From Albula goreensis (lineage: Eukaryota > Chordata > Actinopteri > Albuliformes > Albulidae): a stretch of 64,000 bases of DNA. The notes under the pieces were generated by a model. It saw only the letters and a program-made list of their open reading frames with translations, was not told the DNA's origin and made no database searches. The stretch is taken from NCBI GenBank assembly GCA_022829145.1, contig CM040746.1:40928212-40992211 (forward strand), given 5' to 3'. This document shows, in pieces, positions 47,891 through 64,000 of the stretch. Every line of letters begins with the position of its first letter. Positions within the stretch are counted from its first letter, which is position 1. The position numbers and the translations under genes were made by a program.

Positions 47891-50418
47891 ATGGTGGCCG
47901 TCAAAATGCAGTTTAGCGTGTTTTCTGTTTTGTTGTTTAACGTTTTTTACAATTTGACATCCGCGTTATATTTCCACATAGGAGAGACAGAGAAGAAATG
48001 CTTCATAGAAGAGATTCCGGACGAAACCATGATCATAGGTAATGTTCTCAATTTCCACTGCATGTAACTTGCTGGCTGACGTCGTTAGCTAGCCAGGTCA
48101 GTCGGGAAGGCAATCGGCTAACTAGTTAGCTTGCTAGCTAACTTTATGTATAAAATGTTGTAGCGCTTGGTTGGCAACGTAAAATGTTTCAAAAGCTTGT
48201 ACTAGATCGTGTATTATGTAAAGTCTATTGCTGATCGATCGATAGCTCTGTAAAATAAAAATAAAAAATCAAATTGATTGTACTAGTCGAACCCAACTGC
48301 AGGCTAGCCAGCACTGCTATGATGCTACTGTACTAGCCTTTTCTTAGCTTTAGAGCGATTACATGTTCAACCTGCAACTTCTGCCTTTGTGTGGCAGCAA
48401 GAAATAGTGATTGCATTCGTTAGCTCGATTTCCCCGAACCATCGTGCTGGGTATGGAGTTATCTTGCCAGTTGCAGGTGTTAGTCACAACTTCACCCTCC
48501 ATGGAAGGCCGGGCCATCCCAGCTCACTATCCTTACTTGTATTAGGCACCTTAGCTTGCCTTGCAGTGAGGTCGTGATGCTGTCATGACATTTTGTAGTC
48601 AAATATGTGGGAAAAAACATAGTATCAGATGGAACGTTAGTGAGGATCACCTTATGGCCATACATTTCCGTATACCCTTTTTGTTTTTTTTTTTTTTTTT
48701 GCTTGCTTTGATAAGTTGTTCCTTCGCACCACAAAAGTAGACGAGCACTTCCTGTAGGCATGACGTCTGAGACAACCTAGCTATGCAAATATGTACGACA
48801 GTGTGTGCAGTTAATGAAATGATTCAAATTTAAATGTATTTCAAATACTACTCGGGGGATGTTAGACCAGTTCAGCAACGTCCATTTGTCGAGTAGGCCG
48901 CAGGCAAGCATTTACTGCCAGACAGTAGACGTTTTATTGTACAGTGTTTTTGTGCCCATATGAAGCTTGTCTCTCTGAGTATGCTTATAATCCGTGCTGC
49001 GAGTATGTCAGTTATTTGTGTACATTTTTGGGTGAGAAGCGCGATGTGACATCTGCAAACTCTTCGCTCTTCGTGGATTGATTTTGTCTGATATTTCATA
49101 ATCCATTTGTCTTAAATCCAGGGAACTATCGCACGCAGTTATATGACAAACAGAAGGAGGAATACCTGCCTGCCACCCAAGGGCTTGGAATGTTTGTTGA
49201 AGTGAAAGATCCCGATGAGAAGGTATGCTGCTGGGATTTCATCACTTCTCCACACAGCCCATCCCTGGTCATGAATGTGATGTCCAGGTTTCTGTCAGCT
49301 GAATGCATTCCAACAAGTGAAGTACATTTCCTTTCCTAGATACGGAATATTGATTTTGGTACGTTTGTGTTTGTCCCTGTCAGGTGATTCTGTCTCGTCA
49401 GTACGGCTCTGAGGGCCGCTTTACCTTCACCTCTCATACCCCTGGAGAACACCAGATCTGCCTGCACTCCAACTCGTCCAAGTTTGCGCTTTTTGCTGGA
49501 GGAATGCTGGTGAGAGCGAAAGCAAACCTGGCCAGCTCAGCATGGTCCACAATAACCATGGCAACTACCTTAAAAGATCAGCTTTTTTTTTTTTTTTTTT
49601 TTGAACAGTGATCAAGAAAAAAAAAAAAAAGAATACACCATGTGATGACCTCAGGAGGATTTGCCCAATATTTGTCTGGTCTATAGTATTCTTGCAGAGT
49701 TCTAGGCAGGGTTTGTCTGCATTCTTATTCCAAAAAGTGTAACTCGTGTTCCTTTTTTCAGAGGGTTCATCTGGATATTCAGGTTGGGGAGCACACCAAT
49801 AATTATGCTGAGATCGCGGCCAAAGACAAGCTGACAGAGCTGCAGCTGCGAGTGCGGCAGCTCGTTGAGCAGGTTGACCAGATCCAGAAGGAGCAGAATT
49901 ACCAGAGGGTGAACACCTTTTTCTTCTTTTTCTATATACATTATTGATTCTGAAACACAATTTTCGTTGCCGACACATAGTTGTGTTCTTGTTTTCAAAT
50001 ATTCAGCATTGAAAAGATTTTTGCTTTTAAGAAAAACAATCATAAATTCATTAACCACCATGTTAAACTTGGGCCTTGCTCAAATTTGCATACTGAACAG
50101 GAGCTTCTGCTGTATTTAGTTAGCATTTGTGTAATTTTTTTGCCCTTGTGGATGTATGAAGACAAGCATTGTAAAAGTATTTGACAGCGCGTGATTCGCA
50201 GTGCCCCCTGCTGTTGGAAAGGGGACACTCAGGGTTTGTGTGAACTGTTGGCCTTCCTTGTCTTTCAGTATCGTGAGGAGCGCTTCAGGCAGACCAGCGA
50301 GAGCACCAACCAGAGAGTCCTGTGGTGGTCCATCGTGCAGACCCTCATCCTCGTGGCCATCGGCTTCTGGCAGATGAGGCACCTCAAGAGCTTCTTTGAG
50401 GCCAAGAAGCTCGTCTAG
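47891..50418 (+). CDS. tmed9: TMED9, p24 family cargo receptor
   Basis: A p24-alpha member of COPI/COPII vesicle coats that cycles between ER and Golgi and helps sort cargo such as GPI-anchored proteins. Exons: 47891-48038, 49122-49222, 49384-49509, 49762-49908 and 50269-50418, giving 223 residues (human 235, the difference lying in the N-terminal leader). A signal peptide of about 25 residues is followed by [20 protein letters not shown]. The GOLD domain has its disulfide pair Cys37 and Cys109. NSS at residue 113 is a glycosylation site. A coiled-coil stretch ([20 protein letters not shown]) precedes one transmembrane helix (about 191-211). The tail FFEAKKLV carries the diphenylalanine COPII signal and the KKxx COPI retrieval signal. 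Near-identity of the luminal domain to human TMED9 separates it from TMED4 and TMED11. Confidence 0.97.
49581..49631. repeat. T-run/A-run inverted pair in TMED9 intron 3
   Basis: A poly(T) stretch of about 18 and a poly(A) stretch of about 15 lie about 15 nt apart and could form a weak AU hairpin between exons 3 and 4. Confidence 0.8.
50203..50216. promoter_or_regulatory. CTCF-like motif in TMED9 intron 4
   Basis: GTGCCCCCTGCTG resembles the CTCF core in its GCGCCCCCTGGTGG orientation. Sequence resemblance only. Confidence 0.25.
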
Positions 50419-50888
50419 AATGCACTCTTATTTGTTATTTATGCATTTTCAGTTCATGCAGTACGAGTAAACATCACTCAGCACGTGTCACAATCCCAAA
50501 GATCTGGAATGGTGAAGTCACCTTTAAACTGTGTTTTAACATTGCATTTCCCCTTTCTCTCTGAGGAAAAACATCTGTTTCAGAGTTTATTTTTACCTTT
50601 TTTTTTTTTTTTTTTGTACAGTTTAATATCCTCAATTTATGATTAAAGTTGGACTATGCTGCATCAGTTGACATTTTAAATACCATTTTACAGCTCCTTA
50701 CCTGATGGTGGATGCTGGTACATTTTTACTGCAGCAAGGCGTTGTTTTATGTGTGGTGATTTTGGTCATAATTTTCTGTCCTTTTGTTGTTGATATTGTC
50801 TATTCGGCTGTGATACCCTTCAATGATGTAATTCATGTAAAGGTCGATTGCACTTCTCAAGGACATTTTTGTGTTTCTTTGTGAATCA

Positions 50889-50894
50889 AATAAA
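50889..50894 (+). terminator. tmed9: Poly(A) signal of TMED9
   Basis: AATAAA about 470 nt after the TMED9 stop. The intervening sequence is an AT-rich 3' UTR with a T-run near 50,600. Confidence 0.65.
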
Positions 50895-52540
50895 CCACTG
50901 GAAACGATGTGCCGTAGTTCAATATGGAAAGGACAAAATGCCCCTCGTTTGCTCAGTATCAGTTTTATCATACTCTTACATGTGTGTGGCAAAGGCATTT
51001 TATGTCATGCACATGTTACATGATTCCAAAATTCATTTAAAAAATATTTCCAGCATGTTTCTACATGCTTGGTTGTGATTTGAAGCTCAGCCTTTCTTTA
51101 CCAACAATTTTATAAGTACCCAAAGAGTGGTTGGAAACTCTTAACTGTACATTAGTGATGTAAGTCTGTCGGCTGGTTATTCCATGTTTATTAAAACAAA
51201 AATGAGGTGGGAAACTAGCTTTGGTCTAAATTAGGCAGAAGTATATTATTAGTAAAGACTATTAACATGGTTACCATGGTTTTGAATATGGAACAATTCA
51301 CCATCCAGACATGCAACAGAAAGTTGTGCCATTCATATTTGCTGTGATGTTGTTTGCTTGCTATGTCATGAATAATGTATACAGTCTCTAAAAAAGTAGA
51401 AGACATACAGAAGATTTAGTTACTGTCAGTTTAACTGAACCTACAAGTTGGTTGGGATTTGTTTTGCTAGTAGCTGTGCTGGTGAGGTTATGGAGGCATG
51501 ATGTGTCAGGTTAATATGTTGGAAATTCTCAAATCAGTATTCTAATTGGAACAAAGCTTGGGCGTGGTATTTTCCTGGGGAAATACACAGTGTGTGCTGA
51601 GCTCTGATTGGCTTCACATACACAAACAGAGAGAATCATTGGCTGAAAAACTGTACCTGTATGTGCCCAATGAGGGAACATGATCACCCTCTAATCAACT
51701 AATCAAGGCTAAAGTGTTGGGGTGTAGGTGTACTTACTAACTGTAATAGATCTGTAACGCTTTCCCCCTTTTCAGTGTAGCTTCACAGCTTTCATGTCAA
51801 CGCTCAGGTCAGAATATCTTATGTGCATGGGTTTTTTTTTTTTTTTATTTACAGCTGTGATTAGAGGTTCCTACCCTTGTGTGAACTTGAGTGGAGAGTA
51901 CCATGTACTATGACTTTGGTTTGGCTTTGCCTTCAAAACAGTTTTTGGCACTGTAAAACATTTAAAAGGAAAAGTTTGAATGTATGTACTATAATGACAA
52001 TGGGATTTGTGTGAACTGTATAGTTGAGGTTTCCAAAAAATCTTGGACTTAATATCAAGTCATATTCATAATACTTTCCTGTAGTTTTTTGCTTATTTTT
52101 TCAGAGGGACTTTTGAGAAAATCAGTGTGCACGTGCTTGAACTCTTATTTCACCCCCAACCACTAAAGTTTTCTGGTTAATTATCATGTCAAGTGCTCTG
52201 TTGTAGACTTTCATTGATTTGTTTAGTGTGCCATTTTCTTTCTGCATTTGTATTACTGAGACAGCTCTGGATGATGATTCTTTTTTTATTTTGAAACTGA
52301 TCTGTTTTTTTTTTTTTTTCAGGACAAACAATGGGTAAAAAATGGGTGAAGGTGTTTAGTTTCAAAATATCTTGGGTAATTGACAGTGTTTAAACTTGGA
52401 TGCAAATAATGAAACATTCTCTTGAAGTGAATCTTTGTAAGTAGACTTGAAAATAAAGCCCCCAAATTAGTTTGCTGTGTTTTTAATATACAGACAGGAA
52501 AATGAGACACACTGTTTTCATGTGTGTAAGGGGAAAATGT

Positions 52541-52543
<3 letters not shown>
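50895..52543. other. Intergenic, TMED9 to B4GALT7
   Basis: AT-rich sequence with T-runs (51,832-51,846 and 52,305-52,319). No gene, exon or clear transposon. Confidence 0.45.

Positions 52544-52623
<80 letters not shown>
52544..52623. repeat. (TA)40 microsatellite
   Basis: Pure AT/TA dinucleotide run of 80 bp. Confidence 0.98.
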
Positions 52624-52626
<3 letters not shown>

Positions 52627-53942
52627 ATCATATAGTATTTTGGACCTGCATGATTTTAGGTGTACATTCCAAGACGTTGGTGTGCATATTTATATTCTGT
52701 TGTTACAGGGCTATATGCATGTGCTGTCAGTTTATAGAGAATGATAATATCCAATGAGAACAGGAGGCACACAGGTGGTATACTCCACACTGACCCTTTA
52801 CGCCACCCAGCGGCAGCCAAGAAAATCACATTTCTTAAATACTGTTTACATGTTTACAATGAATCCGAAGTACTGTGGGAGATATCCTACAAAAACTCAT
52901 ACAAATGGGCAGCTAATTCGTATTTTCAGGGCGGAGACGTAAACATCGGTACATCTAAAGTGGCGGTGTACATCATATGACTCTGAAACATAAATGTTAG
53001 TGCTCAAGTGTAGCTTAGGCAAGTATGCAGTGTATGTCTTCTCGGTGTGTACCCAATCATGCACTCACCCATCAGCTTAGTTCTATGTACTTGTGATATT
53101 TTATCTTCTGTTGTGTTATTTGTAATGTACAAATCTTTCGTTATACTGTCGTATTATTTTAACCTGCTCCTAAGCTAACTGTGGTATACTTACGTTGACG
53201 TGAGAAACTAAGATGTTGATTGATGTGCACTGTCCCGTTTAAATAAATAACCGGTGTGATACAGGTATACTGTAGTCCTATTTGACCTAGGAACCTTAGT
53301 TCGTTGTTGAAAGTTTCACTTCGAGTCGTATTTGAAATGCACCCAATTGAAAATAGCCAGCGTGTAGATTTTTTTTTTTACAACTGTGAGGAGAGCGGTA
53401 TGCTCATAGTTTTGTGCGACCGGTTTTTGTAAAATATGTTATCTGACATTATGTTATTTTATCCAGATATGCCTTAGTTATAATGGGTGCCGAATATATT
53501 TCCGAGTGAAGTAATACGCCTTTTAAGTACCTTACCCGTAAACGTTAGTATGAGCTAGATAGCTGCTCTTTTACAAGCTAACTAGGATAGCAAACAGCGT
53601 CTAGCTCGCTGAAACGGAAATGTACGCAACGTTTCCATACTAGCAATCCAAAATGAAATAATTCTCCTACGATATGTAGGTAGCTAGAAAGCAAACGTTA
53701 TATTTGTAACTTACATTAGGATAACTGCAAAATAAGATGTGATAAAGACAGAAAGGAATGGGAAGTTTGCTCTGTAAAACGAATGGATCAAGATGATAGA
53801 AATGGAGGAGCCGAAGTATTTAAGTGTAGCCACAACAGGGTTTTATTGTAGACATAGTTCTTAAGTCTTTTTATTAATTTTTTTTTCTTTAGTGCCGTTT
53901 TTGTCCCGCAAAGTTCACGGAAAGGTAACGCCAGCTGCGAAA
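52624..53942. other. Intergenic and B4GALT7 upstream region
   Basis: No separate gene. A 79-codon frame at 52,741-52,980 has no recognisable motif. The last few hundred bases hold the B4GALT7 leader and promoter. No TATA box stands out. Confidence 0.4.
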
Positions 53943-57993
<4,051 letters not shown>

Positions 57994-58398
57994 CGGCCCG
58001 CGTTCACAGCCGCACGGACCACACAGGGTGACCGGGGAGGGGTGGTGTGGATGGCGCCCCCTGCTGGCTGAACCGGGGTGCATGCTGTCCCAGGGGCATG
58101 AAGGCCCTTCCCCCTCCAGCAACAAGGACACGCCTCCCCATGGCACAGCCAATCGCATATGGGACTCAGTGAGAAGGCGAGGCCTCACGGCCCCTGCTAC
58201 AGTAGTGGTGTCTGGTAAACTGGGCTAGTATTTCCCCTCCTGTCTCTCTTACTGCTTTATAGGTGCCTGAATCGCTGTCAGAGAAAAGCACTGAATCGAG
58301 GACTAAGTTTCAGCTGCTTTTTCATAAAAGGTCATAAAACTGAGCCTCGTTTTAGAATCTCATTAGATGTGAGCGAAGTACAAACTGTGCTTGGTATT

Positions 58399-58433
<35 letters not shown>

Positions 58434-59028
58434 ATGATAGCATTTGGCTATTGATACAGGATGAGTGGCTATACCAGGGTAATTATGAAGAAACAAACAT
58501 GCAGTGAGGGAACAGAGCTGAACTGCATGTGTTTCAGGATTGGTTCTTTTTGTATCGCTCAGTATTACTGTTTCCTTTTTAACGTCTGTATATCATGTAT
58601 TGCAAGACTGTTCTTCTTCCCTAAAAGCACTGGAAAGAATACAACACCTTCTTCAGAGTGAGTGAAAGGGTTGCTGGGTAAGGGGCCTGGAAGATGGTCA
58701 CAGTCCTCAGGCCTTTTTGTGACGTAGTTTCAGGATCCTGCTCTGTTTCGTAGCTCAGCTGTGGAAACTTGTCTCTGAAGCTGAAGGGACAAAAGCACAG
58801 AAATGACATGATCCAATCAGGAACTGAGCAACATGGCAAAAATATAAAACGCATCCCTTTATTTGTTGTGTTCATAACGTGTAAACAGTCTGTGTTAAGC
58901 CTAGTTGGCCTTTCCAAGACAATGGTGAGCAAACGGTACTATATGAGTGTTTGCAAAGTATTTATATAAAGTTCATCCAGAGACCTGACTTGTCATCTTT
59001 TCTCATTCCTCAGTATATTTTATTAAAT
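57994..59028 (+). other. b4galt7: B4GALT7 3' UTR (probable) with an A-run
   Basis: No AATAAA occurs in the first kilobase after the stop. The best candidate signal is ATTAAA at 59,022-59,027. An A-run of about 28 lies at 58,403-58,430. The UTR limits are inference. Confidence 0.4.
58051..58067. promoter_or_regulatory. CTCF-like motif in B4GALT7 3' UTR
   Basis: GGCGCCCCCTGCTGGCT closely resembles the CTCF core read as GCGCCCCCTGGTGG (one internal difference). It lies between the secretory-pathway gene group and the homeobox gene. Confidence 0.35.
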
Positions 59029-59398
59029 ACAGATTTTCAGAATGGTAAATTCACACAAAAATACTTATGTCCATTTTCTTTTAGTGGCAATCATATTTCT
59101 ATATAATTGATGAAAAAGGACAAATTGTCCTTCAGGGTACTGTGTCCCAGATTCTCAGTTCATTTTGTGTAACCGTTTAAAATATTAAAATGGAAATTTG
59201 AAAACGGTAAATATTTGGCTTCCGAAAAGTTATACTTCTTTAAGGTTTTGGACAGATAACCCAGTCCTGTCTGGACCCTGTATTCGCGTACTGAATATCT
59301 TCCCACAAGTCGTTATAAAACAATATTACTATGTAGTAGCAAGGGCTAAGGGCTAAGGGGTTAGCGGCACACCATTTTACACAACTATGACACTAGGG

Positions 59399-59519
59399 GG
59401 CCAGTTTCCCAGACAAGGGTTAGGCCTTCTCCTAGACTTAAACCTTTGTCAGGGCACATCTACATTTATGTATAAACTTTGTTTAAGACTAGGATTACTC
59501 CATGTCCAGGGAATCCGCC
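59399..59519. mobile_element. Short palindromic MITE-like repeat
   Basis: About 120 bp. CTAGACTTAAAC (59,432-59,443) pairs with GTTTAAGACTAG (59,481-59,492) with one mismatch, and the ends GGCCAGTTTCCCAGACAAGG and CATGTCCAGGGAATCCGCC are roughly complementary. It matches a dispersed fish repeat pattern I recall (cagtttcccagacaagg). No coding capacity. Confidence 0.6.
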
Positions 59520-59528
59520 ATTTCTGAT

Positions 59529-62279
59529 CCAGGATCATTCTCTTGTCACTAGCAGAACAAGCAGCTCCTTATATGAGCCTCCGCCGTTTTAAATCGTCAG
59601 TGCTATGTTCGTGTGTCTCTCAAAGAATGAGACGCGCATCGCTCCACTAGATGGCACGATTGTTCTTACATGATGTCGATACCCCTACAGGAAAATAGGT
59701 TTTACCGTGCCAACAGTCTGTATATATTGACGCTTTTTGCCACGATTCCTGTGTAGAATTTTAAATGGACGCTGCCCAGTGCGCAATGTCATAAAGAAAC
59801 GTGCACACAACATGAGTGGGCTTTTTGAACGTTTATAATCAAATTTGTGGTGATTATAAAATTGATATAAGTACTATAGGATATGCTTTTATTCTTAAGC
59901 ATTTAATTTAGAAAATATTTCTGATATTGGTGTTTTTCATATGTGTGTCAGTATCAGTCGGATATTTCTCTGAGCTCACGGGCCATAAATGTAAGTTTCA
60001 GGTGCTCAAAACCATATAGAGGCCCACTAATTATCTCTTTAATCCTAATCATCTGCCGAAAAGCTGCAAATGAGGGCTTTCGAGACGCTTTGAACTCAAT
60101 ATCGCCTGTTCCTCACACAAAGCGGTAACAATAGTGGTGATATGGCCATTCTATTCAAGGTGAAGATTGCGATCTTAACGACAGGGAAACCAGCTACATG
60201 TCGAAACTGACTGTAAATGCGTCCTTGGGGTGCCAGTGTTTTTTTGTTGGTTTTGCACACTTGCTTGAATGATTTTAAAGTAATATGTTAAAGTTTGCAT
60301 AAATATATAGCTATTGTGCTATTACCAGAGCCATTTCAAACAGTCATCCACGTTCATGGTCATTACAGCCAATGCTTGGTTTCAGGTATAAACCAGTTAC
60401 ATTAGCTTACAGTTTATTATTTGGTATATGTGTCAGGTATATCCGTTTTTTATAACAAACCGATAATTGTAGCAGTAACGTTCAGTTTGTGCTTAGCTGT
60501 GAACCCAACAGGTGTATGATAAGAGCTTTTCATGTTTTCAAATCATAACACATTACCATTTTAGACCGTGGGTATGAAAAAAACACGCAAACAAATGATT
60601 TTGCATTTTGTGTTCATAAAAAATTAACAACAGTAAATCAGAATCGTTCCGCACCACTTGCAGTGAATTTACATGTAAAGATTTGCTTTTGACGTGTAGT
60701 ACTGCTTAGTGGCACGATTCATTGGTCGAGGTGATCTGTTCTCTATAGACAATTAAATGCATACAGGGGTAGAATAAATGATTAAAACCTCACTATTTAT
60801 ATGAATTAACGAGGAAGGAGATGGGCACCCTTTGCTTTGAAATGTTTTGTTGTTTCGAATTAGGCAATGATACAAGTTAGGAGATGGAGGTGAAAAAGTA
60901 CCCTGTGTACATAGCTGAGTATTCGCAGTTTTTACAACCAGCTGTGCGCTGTTGATGTTGGCTTCTTATATGAATGGTACCCCTACATATCACCTGTGTG
61001 CCATTTAAGTGCACAATGTACATTTGATTTCACAATAGGTACCTGTTAATAAATCTCGTGACAACGGAAGTGTTAATTGTTTTAAAAAAGGAAAGTTTTA
61101 TATAACAAAAGTATATCACTTATATAAGCAGTATTGATATGAAACACACGTGCTGTATTTTTTATTTTTTTTTACGACTGAGGCACGAGATTAGTCTTTT
61201 CATTTTCTGTTTCCTTAATTTTGTCAACCAACTATATTCGAAACGTGTCGACTGTAATATGCTTGTCCTGAGAGATGTTCTTGTCCAACCGGGCGGTCGA
61301 CGTTTTCAGACAGACTTTAAAAAACCAAACTAATCTTAAACTTGAATTCCTGCGACCAACATTTCCTATTTTTTCAAACTTCTGAAAATGAGATATTTAT
61401 AAGCGCCCACCACAGCTCATTGCTTTGGCTAAACTCAATCTTTAGGCATTCTGTATTCCAGGTAGCAGCCTTAGGCTGGGACTCCATCAGACCCACTTAG
61501 TCTCTTTACGAAGATATGTAATTTAATCAAAAGACTTTCCATTCCAACATATGTGTATCTGAGTATTTTCTGCTCGACTGGAGACATTTATAAAAAGCAT
61601 TATTAAGTAAACATTTATTAAAATTGTCTTATTATTCGAAATTCCAAGACCATGTGCCCTTAAAGACACTAAGTTCGTTTGATCGGATCCTGACCAATGT
61701 ACTTAGATCCCTTATTAGATGCGGCTGTCGAATTATACTAAATTTTACTTGCTAAAATGACCTCCTACGTCACATATATTATTCTACTCAACTAGATTTA
61801 GATTTAGACTATCATTAGTGCGCGCCGTTTCCCAAACTTTTCATCGTCTGTTCTTCTGGTGTTGCAGTCCATTCAGCTCTTTTTGAATACCAAAGTGACC
61901 GTTTTAAATGGGAGATCTCAGACATTTTGGCAAATCAACAATAACCACTCAAGAGCCATGCAGGGATTTAGTTCTCTTGGGCGGATGTCGAATCTGGTGA
62001 TAATGTTGATTAAGCAGGTTACGTTATCTAAAATATAGATCAATAAAAGCCGTTGTTGAACTCCTGTATTTGCTCTCAACTTGATTGGTGATATTTGTCA
62101 CTTCATCAGCGCATTGACAATAAATCCTCTGAAGTCTTTATTAGGAGTTTATCGGGTCGTAGTTGATCCATTAGCACTCGACAATCTGCACCAGCAGCCT
62201 CATCAAGACAACTTTAACCCTAATCTCTTCAAAGAGATTTTTTCGCCTGCATTGTGGCAACACCCCGGGGCCCACTTCA
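59529..62279. other. Upstream region of the NOT-family homeobox gene
   Basis: Gene-free, AT-rich and largely free of tandem repeats, in contrast with the first 38 kb. It probably contains cis-regulatory sequence for the homeobox gene, but no specific site is supported. Confidence 0.4.
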
Positions 62280-62335
62280 TCCAATCCGCGGAGGCGGGGT
62301 ATAAAGCCGTGGTCATTTCAGACTCCAGCACTCAC
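62280..62335 (+). promoter_or_regulatory. Core promoter of the NOT-family gene: CCAAT, GC box, TATA
   Basis: CCAAT at about 62,281-62,285, a GC-box-like GGCGGGG at 62,293-62,299, and TATAAAG at 62,300-62,306. Transcription would start near the TCAGACT initiator-like sequence about 28 bp downstream, about 50 bp before the first ATG. Element order and spacing are classical. Confidence 0.75.
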
Positions 62336-62379
62336 ACTCTCAGGAAAGAGGACCCCGTGACTGACAGAAGGAAAGGGTA

Positions 62380-63196
62380 ATGAGCAGCATGGGAACTGCG
62401 TTTTTCAATGGGCCGTCATATGCTTCACCAATACGCTATGTGTACGGCGAAAGGGACGGTGCGTCAGGACTGCCCAGCAAAGTCGTGGGGACAGGGGGAG
62501 CGCGGAAATGCTCTTTTAGTATTGATGCCATCCTCTCCACGGGTCCCCGGGAACCGAGCCAGCTTGGGATAGAAATGCACAGAGGGACCGCGCTTCCAGC
62601 TCCGCCTGTCCCTCCACTGTGGGTTCCAGCGGGGTACACCACCCCGGGCTCGCCGTACTCTTACCAGTACATGAGCTATCAGCCGAGTCAGCCGAGCGAC
62701 ATCTACCACCACGCTGTGTATAATGAAGGTATGATACGCCTCAAAATATAAATATATGCATTTTTTTATAATTCGTTTCATAATTTATTTCTGTCGTTGA
62801 AGTTTAATTAATATAGACGCAGCAGTAACATTTGCTTGTTTTTTCAAAGGTTTTGATGGGCAGTGTGGGAAGTTGATGTCAAGAAGGAATTATGTACGGA
62901 GAACCTGCAGGAGAATCCGCACTATCTTCACCGATGAGCAGGTAATGAAGCTGGAGGAAGTGTTCAGCAAACAGCGCTACATGACGGGTACGGAGAAGGT
63001 GCTCCTCGCCTCTGCTCTGCGCCTCTCCGAGACTCAGGTGAAAGTCTGGTTCCAGAACAGGAGAACGAGATGGCGCAAAACCCAAGAAGACAAGGCCACC
63101 GGCTATCCGGCAAACAATGGTGGCAACCAGCGTTGTTCCCCTAACGAGGAAGATGAGTTCATTTCAGTGGATGAGGAAGAATCGTTGTCGTCTTAG
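62380..63196 (+). CDS. NOT-family homeobox transcription factor (noto/floating head-like)
   Basis: Two exons, 62380-62728 and 62850-63196, give 231 residues. A second ATG three codons in (agcATGG) has the better start context. An eh1 motif for Groucho/TLE corepressors is at residues 46-52 (FSIDAIL). The homeodomain covers about residues 136-195: RRIRTIFTDEQVMKLEEVF, KQRYMTGTEKVLLA, then QVKVWFQNRR with Gln50 and Asn51. The KQ-YM-GTE signature and eh1 place it in the NOT family, whose noto/flh members specify notochord. The homeodomain continues TRWRK where the family, as I recall it, has IKWRK. The C-terminus is acidic (NEEDEFISVDEEE). It may be true noto or a divergent second NOT paralogue (birds have two), so I give no symbol. 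PROP1, near B4GALT7 in human, was excluded because it is a paired-type protein. Confidence 0.88.
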
Positions 63197-63357
63197 TTAC
63201 AAGAGACCTTGCGTGTTTCGTGTTACCACAAGGCGCAAATGATTGTAATATAATTTAAATTCTTGTTGTACAAGAAGCGTATACCGCAATACTTTCAGAG
63301 ATTTGTAATTTGTATTGCTCCACTGTGTGGAAAAGGGGGAGTTTTGTTTTTTTCTTC

Positions 63358-63363
63358 AATAAA
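63358..63363 (+). terminator. Poly(A) signal of the NOT-family gene
   Basis: AATAAA about 160 nt after the stop codon, followed by T-rich sequence. The short 3' UTR fits a small developmental regulator. Confidence 0.75.
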
Positions 63364-64000
63364 ATACATTTTCTACATCATTTTTCTCAGTTATTGTCGC
63401 TTATGAGTGTAAAACTTGAATCTAAAATAAAGCGTCATAAAAAATCCACTTACCACTAATAGTTTTTGCATTTCCTAATTTTACATGCAGTGAATTAATT
63501 ATGACCCCGTATGTCCAGTTAATGCTATAAAATGATTTTTATTTCGCATACATTTAAAGGTTCACCTAAATATGAAGTATCACACAGAAATGATAACGAT
63601 AACCACGATCATACTGAATATTTCCCCGGCCAACCCGCACTTTCTCACTAATATTTAATAAAGCTATTTCCAAGTGTTCACGTATACGTCCTGTGATGGA
63701 CTGAACTGAAGAAATGTTCTGGAATGCATGCTCCATTAATTATTAGAATGTATTACAACACTGAAATTTTACTAGGGTATTATTAGAATGCAATACAATT
63801 TCTAACGACCTGTAGCAGTGGTTTAGCTGTAAAACATTTGGTTGATTTAAAACTTTTTTTTTTCCAGGTGTACACTTTTATTTTTTAACTTTCTGAGTGA
63901 CGGGAACCGCATCTCAAAATCTGTCTTCAATGATTTCCCCTTTGTCCAAAGGTGTTTATGGTAAACAGGCTAATGCTAGTCAAAGCTCGTTTAGCCTTGT
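63364..64000. other. Downstream region, gene-free
   Basis: AT-rich. An imperfect direct repeat (TTATTAGAATG...ATACAA) occurs near 63,738-63,800. Nothing coding is supported to the window end. Confidence 0.45.

Noticed and set aside
62380-63196. PROP1, expected near B4GALT7 from human gene order
   Set aside because: The homeodomain is not paired-type. KQ-YM-GTE and the eh1 motif fit the NOT family.

Overview
The window reads as nuclear DNA of a ray-finned fish, most likely a teleost. The genes have vertebrate exon-intron structure with GT-AG introns. The protein sequences are vertebrate secretory-pathway and homeobox families, and the non-coding DNA is rich in microsatellites, minisatellites and small palindromic DNA transposons of fish type. 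The species cannot be fixed from sequence alone.

Layout. Positions 1 to about 38,800 hold no gene I can support. This stretch is a gene desert studded with at least fifteen tandem arrays. Five unrelated arrays between 17.5 and 28.6 kb share exactly a 33-bp period. It also holds an interstitial telomere-like block (about 17.0 kb), a 479-bp TA-flanked MITE (13.8 kb) and a 913-bp inverted-repeat element (36.5 kb). Positions 38,861-57,993 hold three complete plus-strand genes of the early secretory pathway: LMAN2 (VIP36 cargo lectin), TMED9 (p24 cargo receptor) and B4GALT7 (galactosyltransferase I of the proteoglycan linker). From memory, all three lie on human 5q35, with TMED9 and B4GALT7 as neighbours, so this is conserved synteny. 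Positions 62,380-63,196 hold a two-exon homeobox gene of the NOT (noto/floating head) family, with a TATA/GC/CCAAT promoter and an eh1 motif.

Most notable. LMAN2 carries two tandem, homologous versions of the exon that encodes the calcium/mannose-binding loop. They are separated by only 44 nt and have phases that break the frame if both are used, which is the classic design for mutually exclusive splicing. The upstream copy looks like the paralogous lectin LMAN2L (VIPL). The next LMAN2 intron ends in a minisatellite whose unit contains the 3' splice site itself, giving 22 decoy acceptors before the real one. B4GALT7 has two odd acceptors (one after a (GT)35 tract, one directly after 26 A residues) and an apparent one-base indel in exon 2. 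The NOT-family homeodomain differs from the usual recognition helix at positions 54 and 55.
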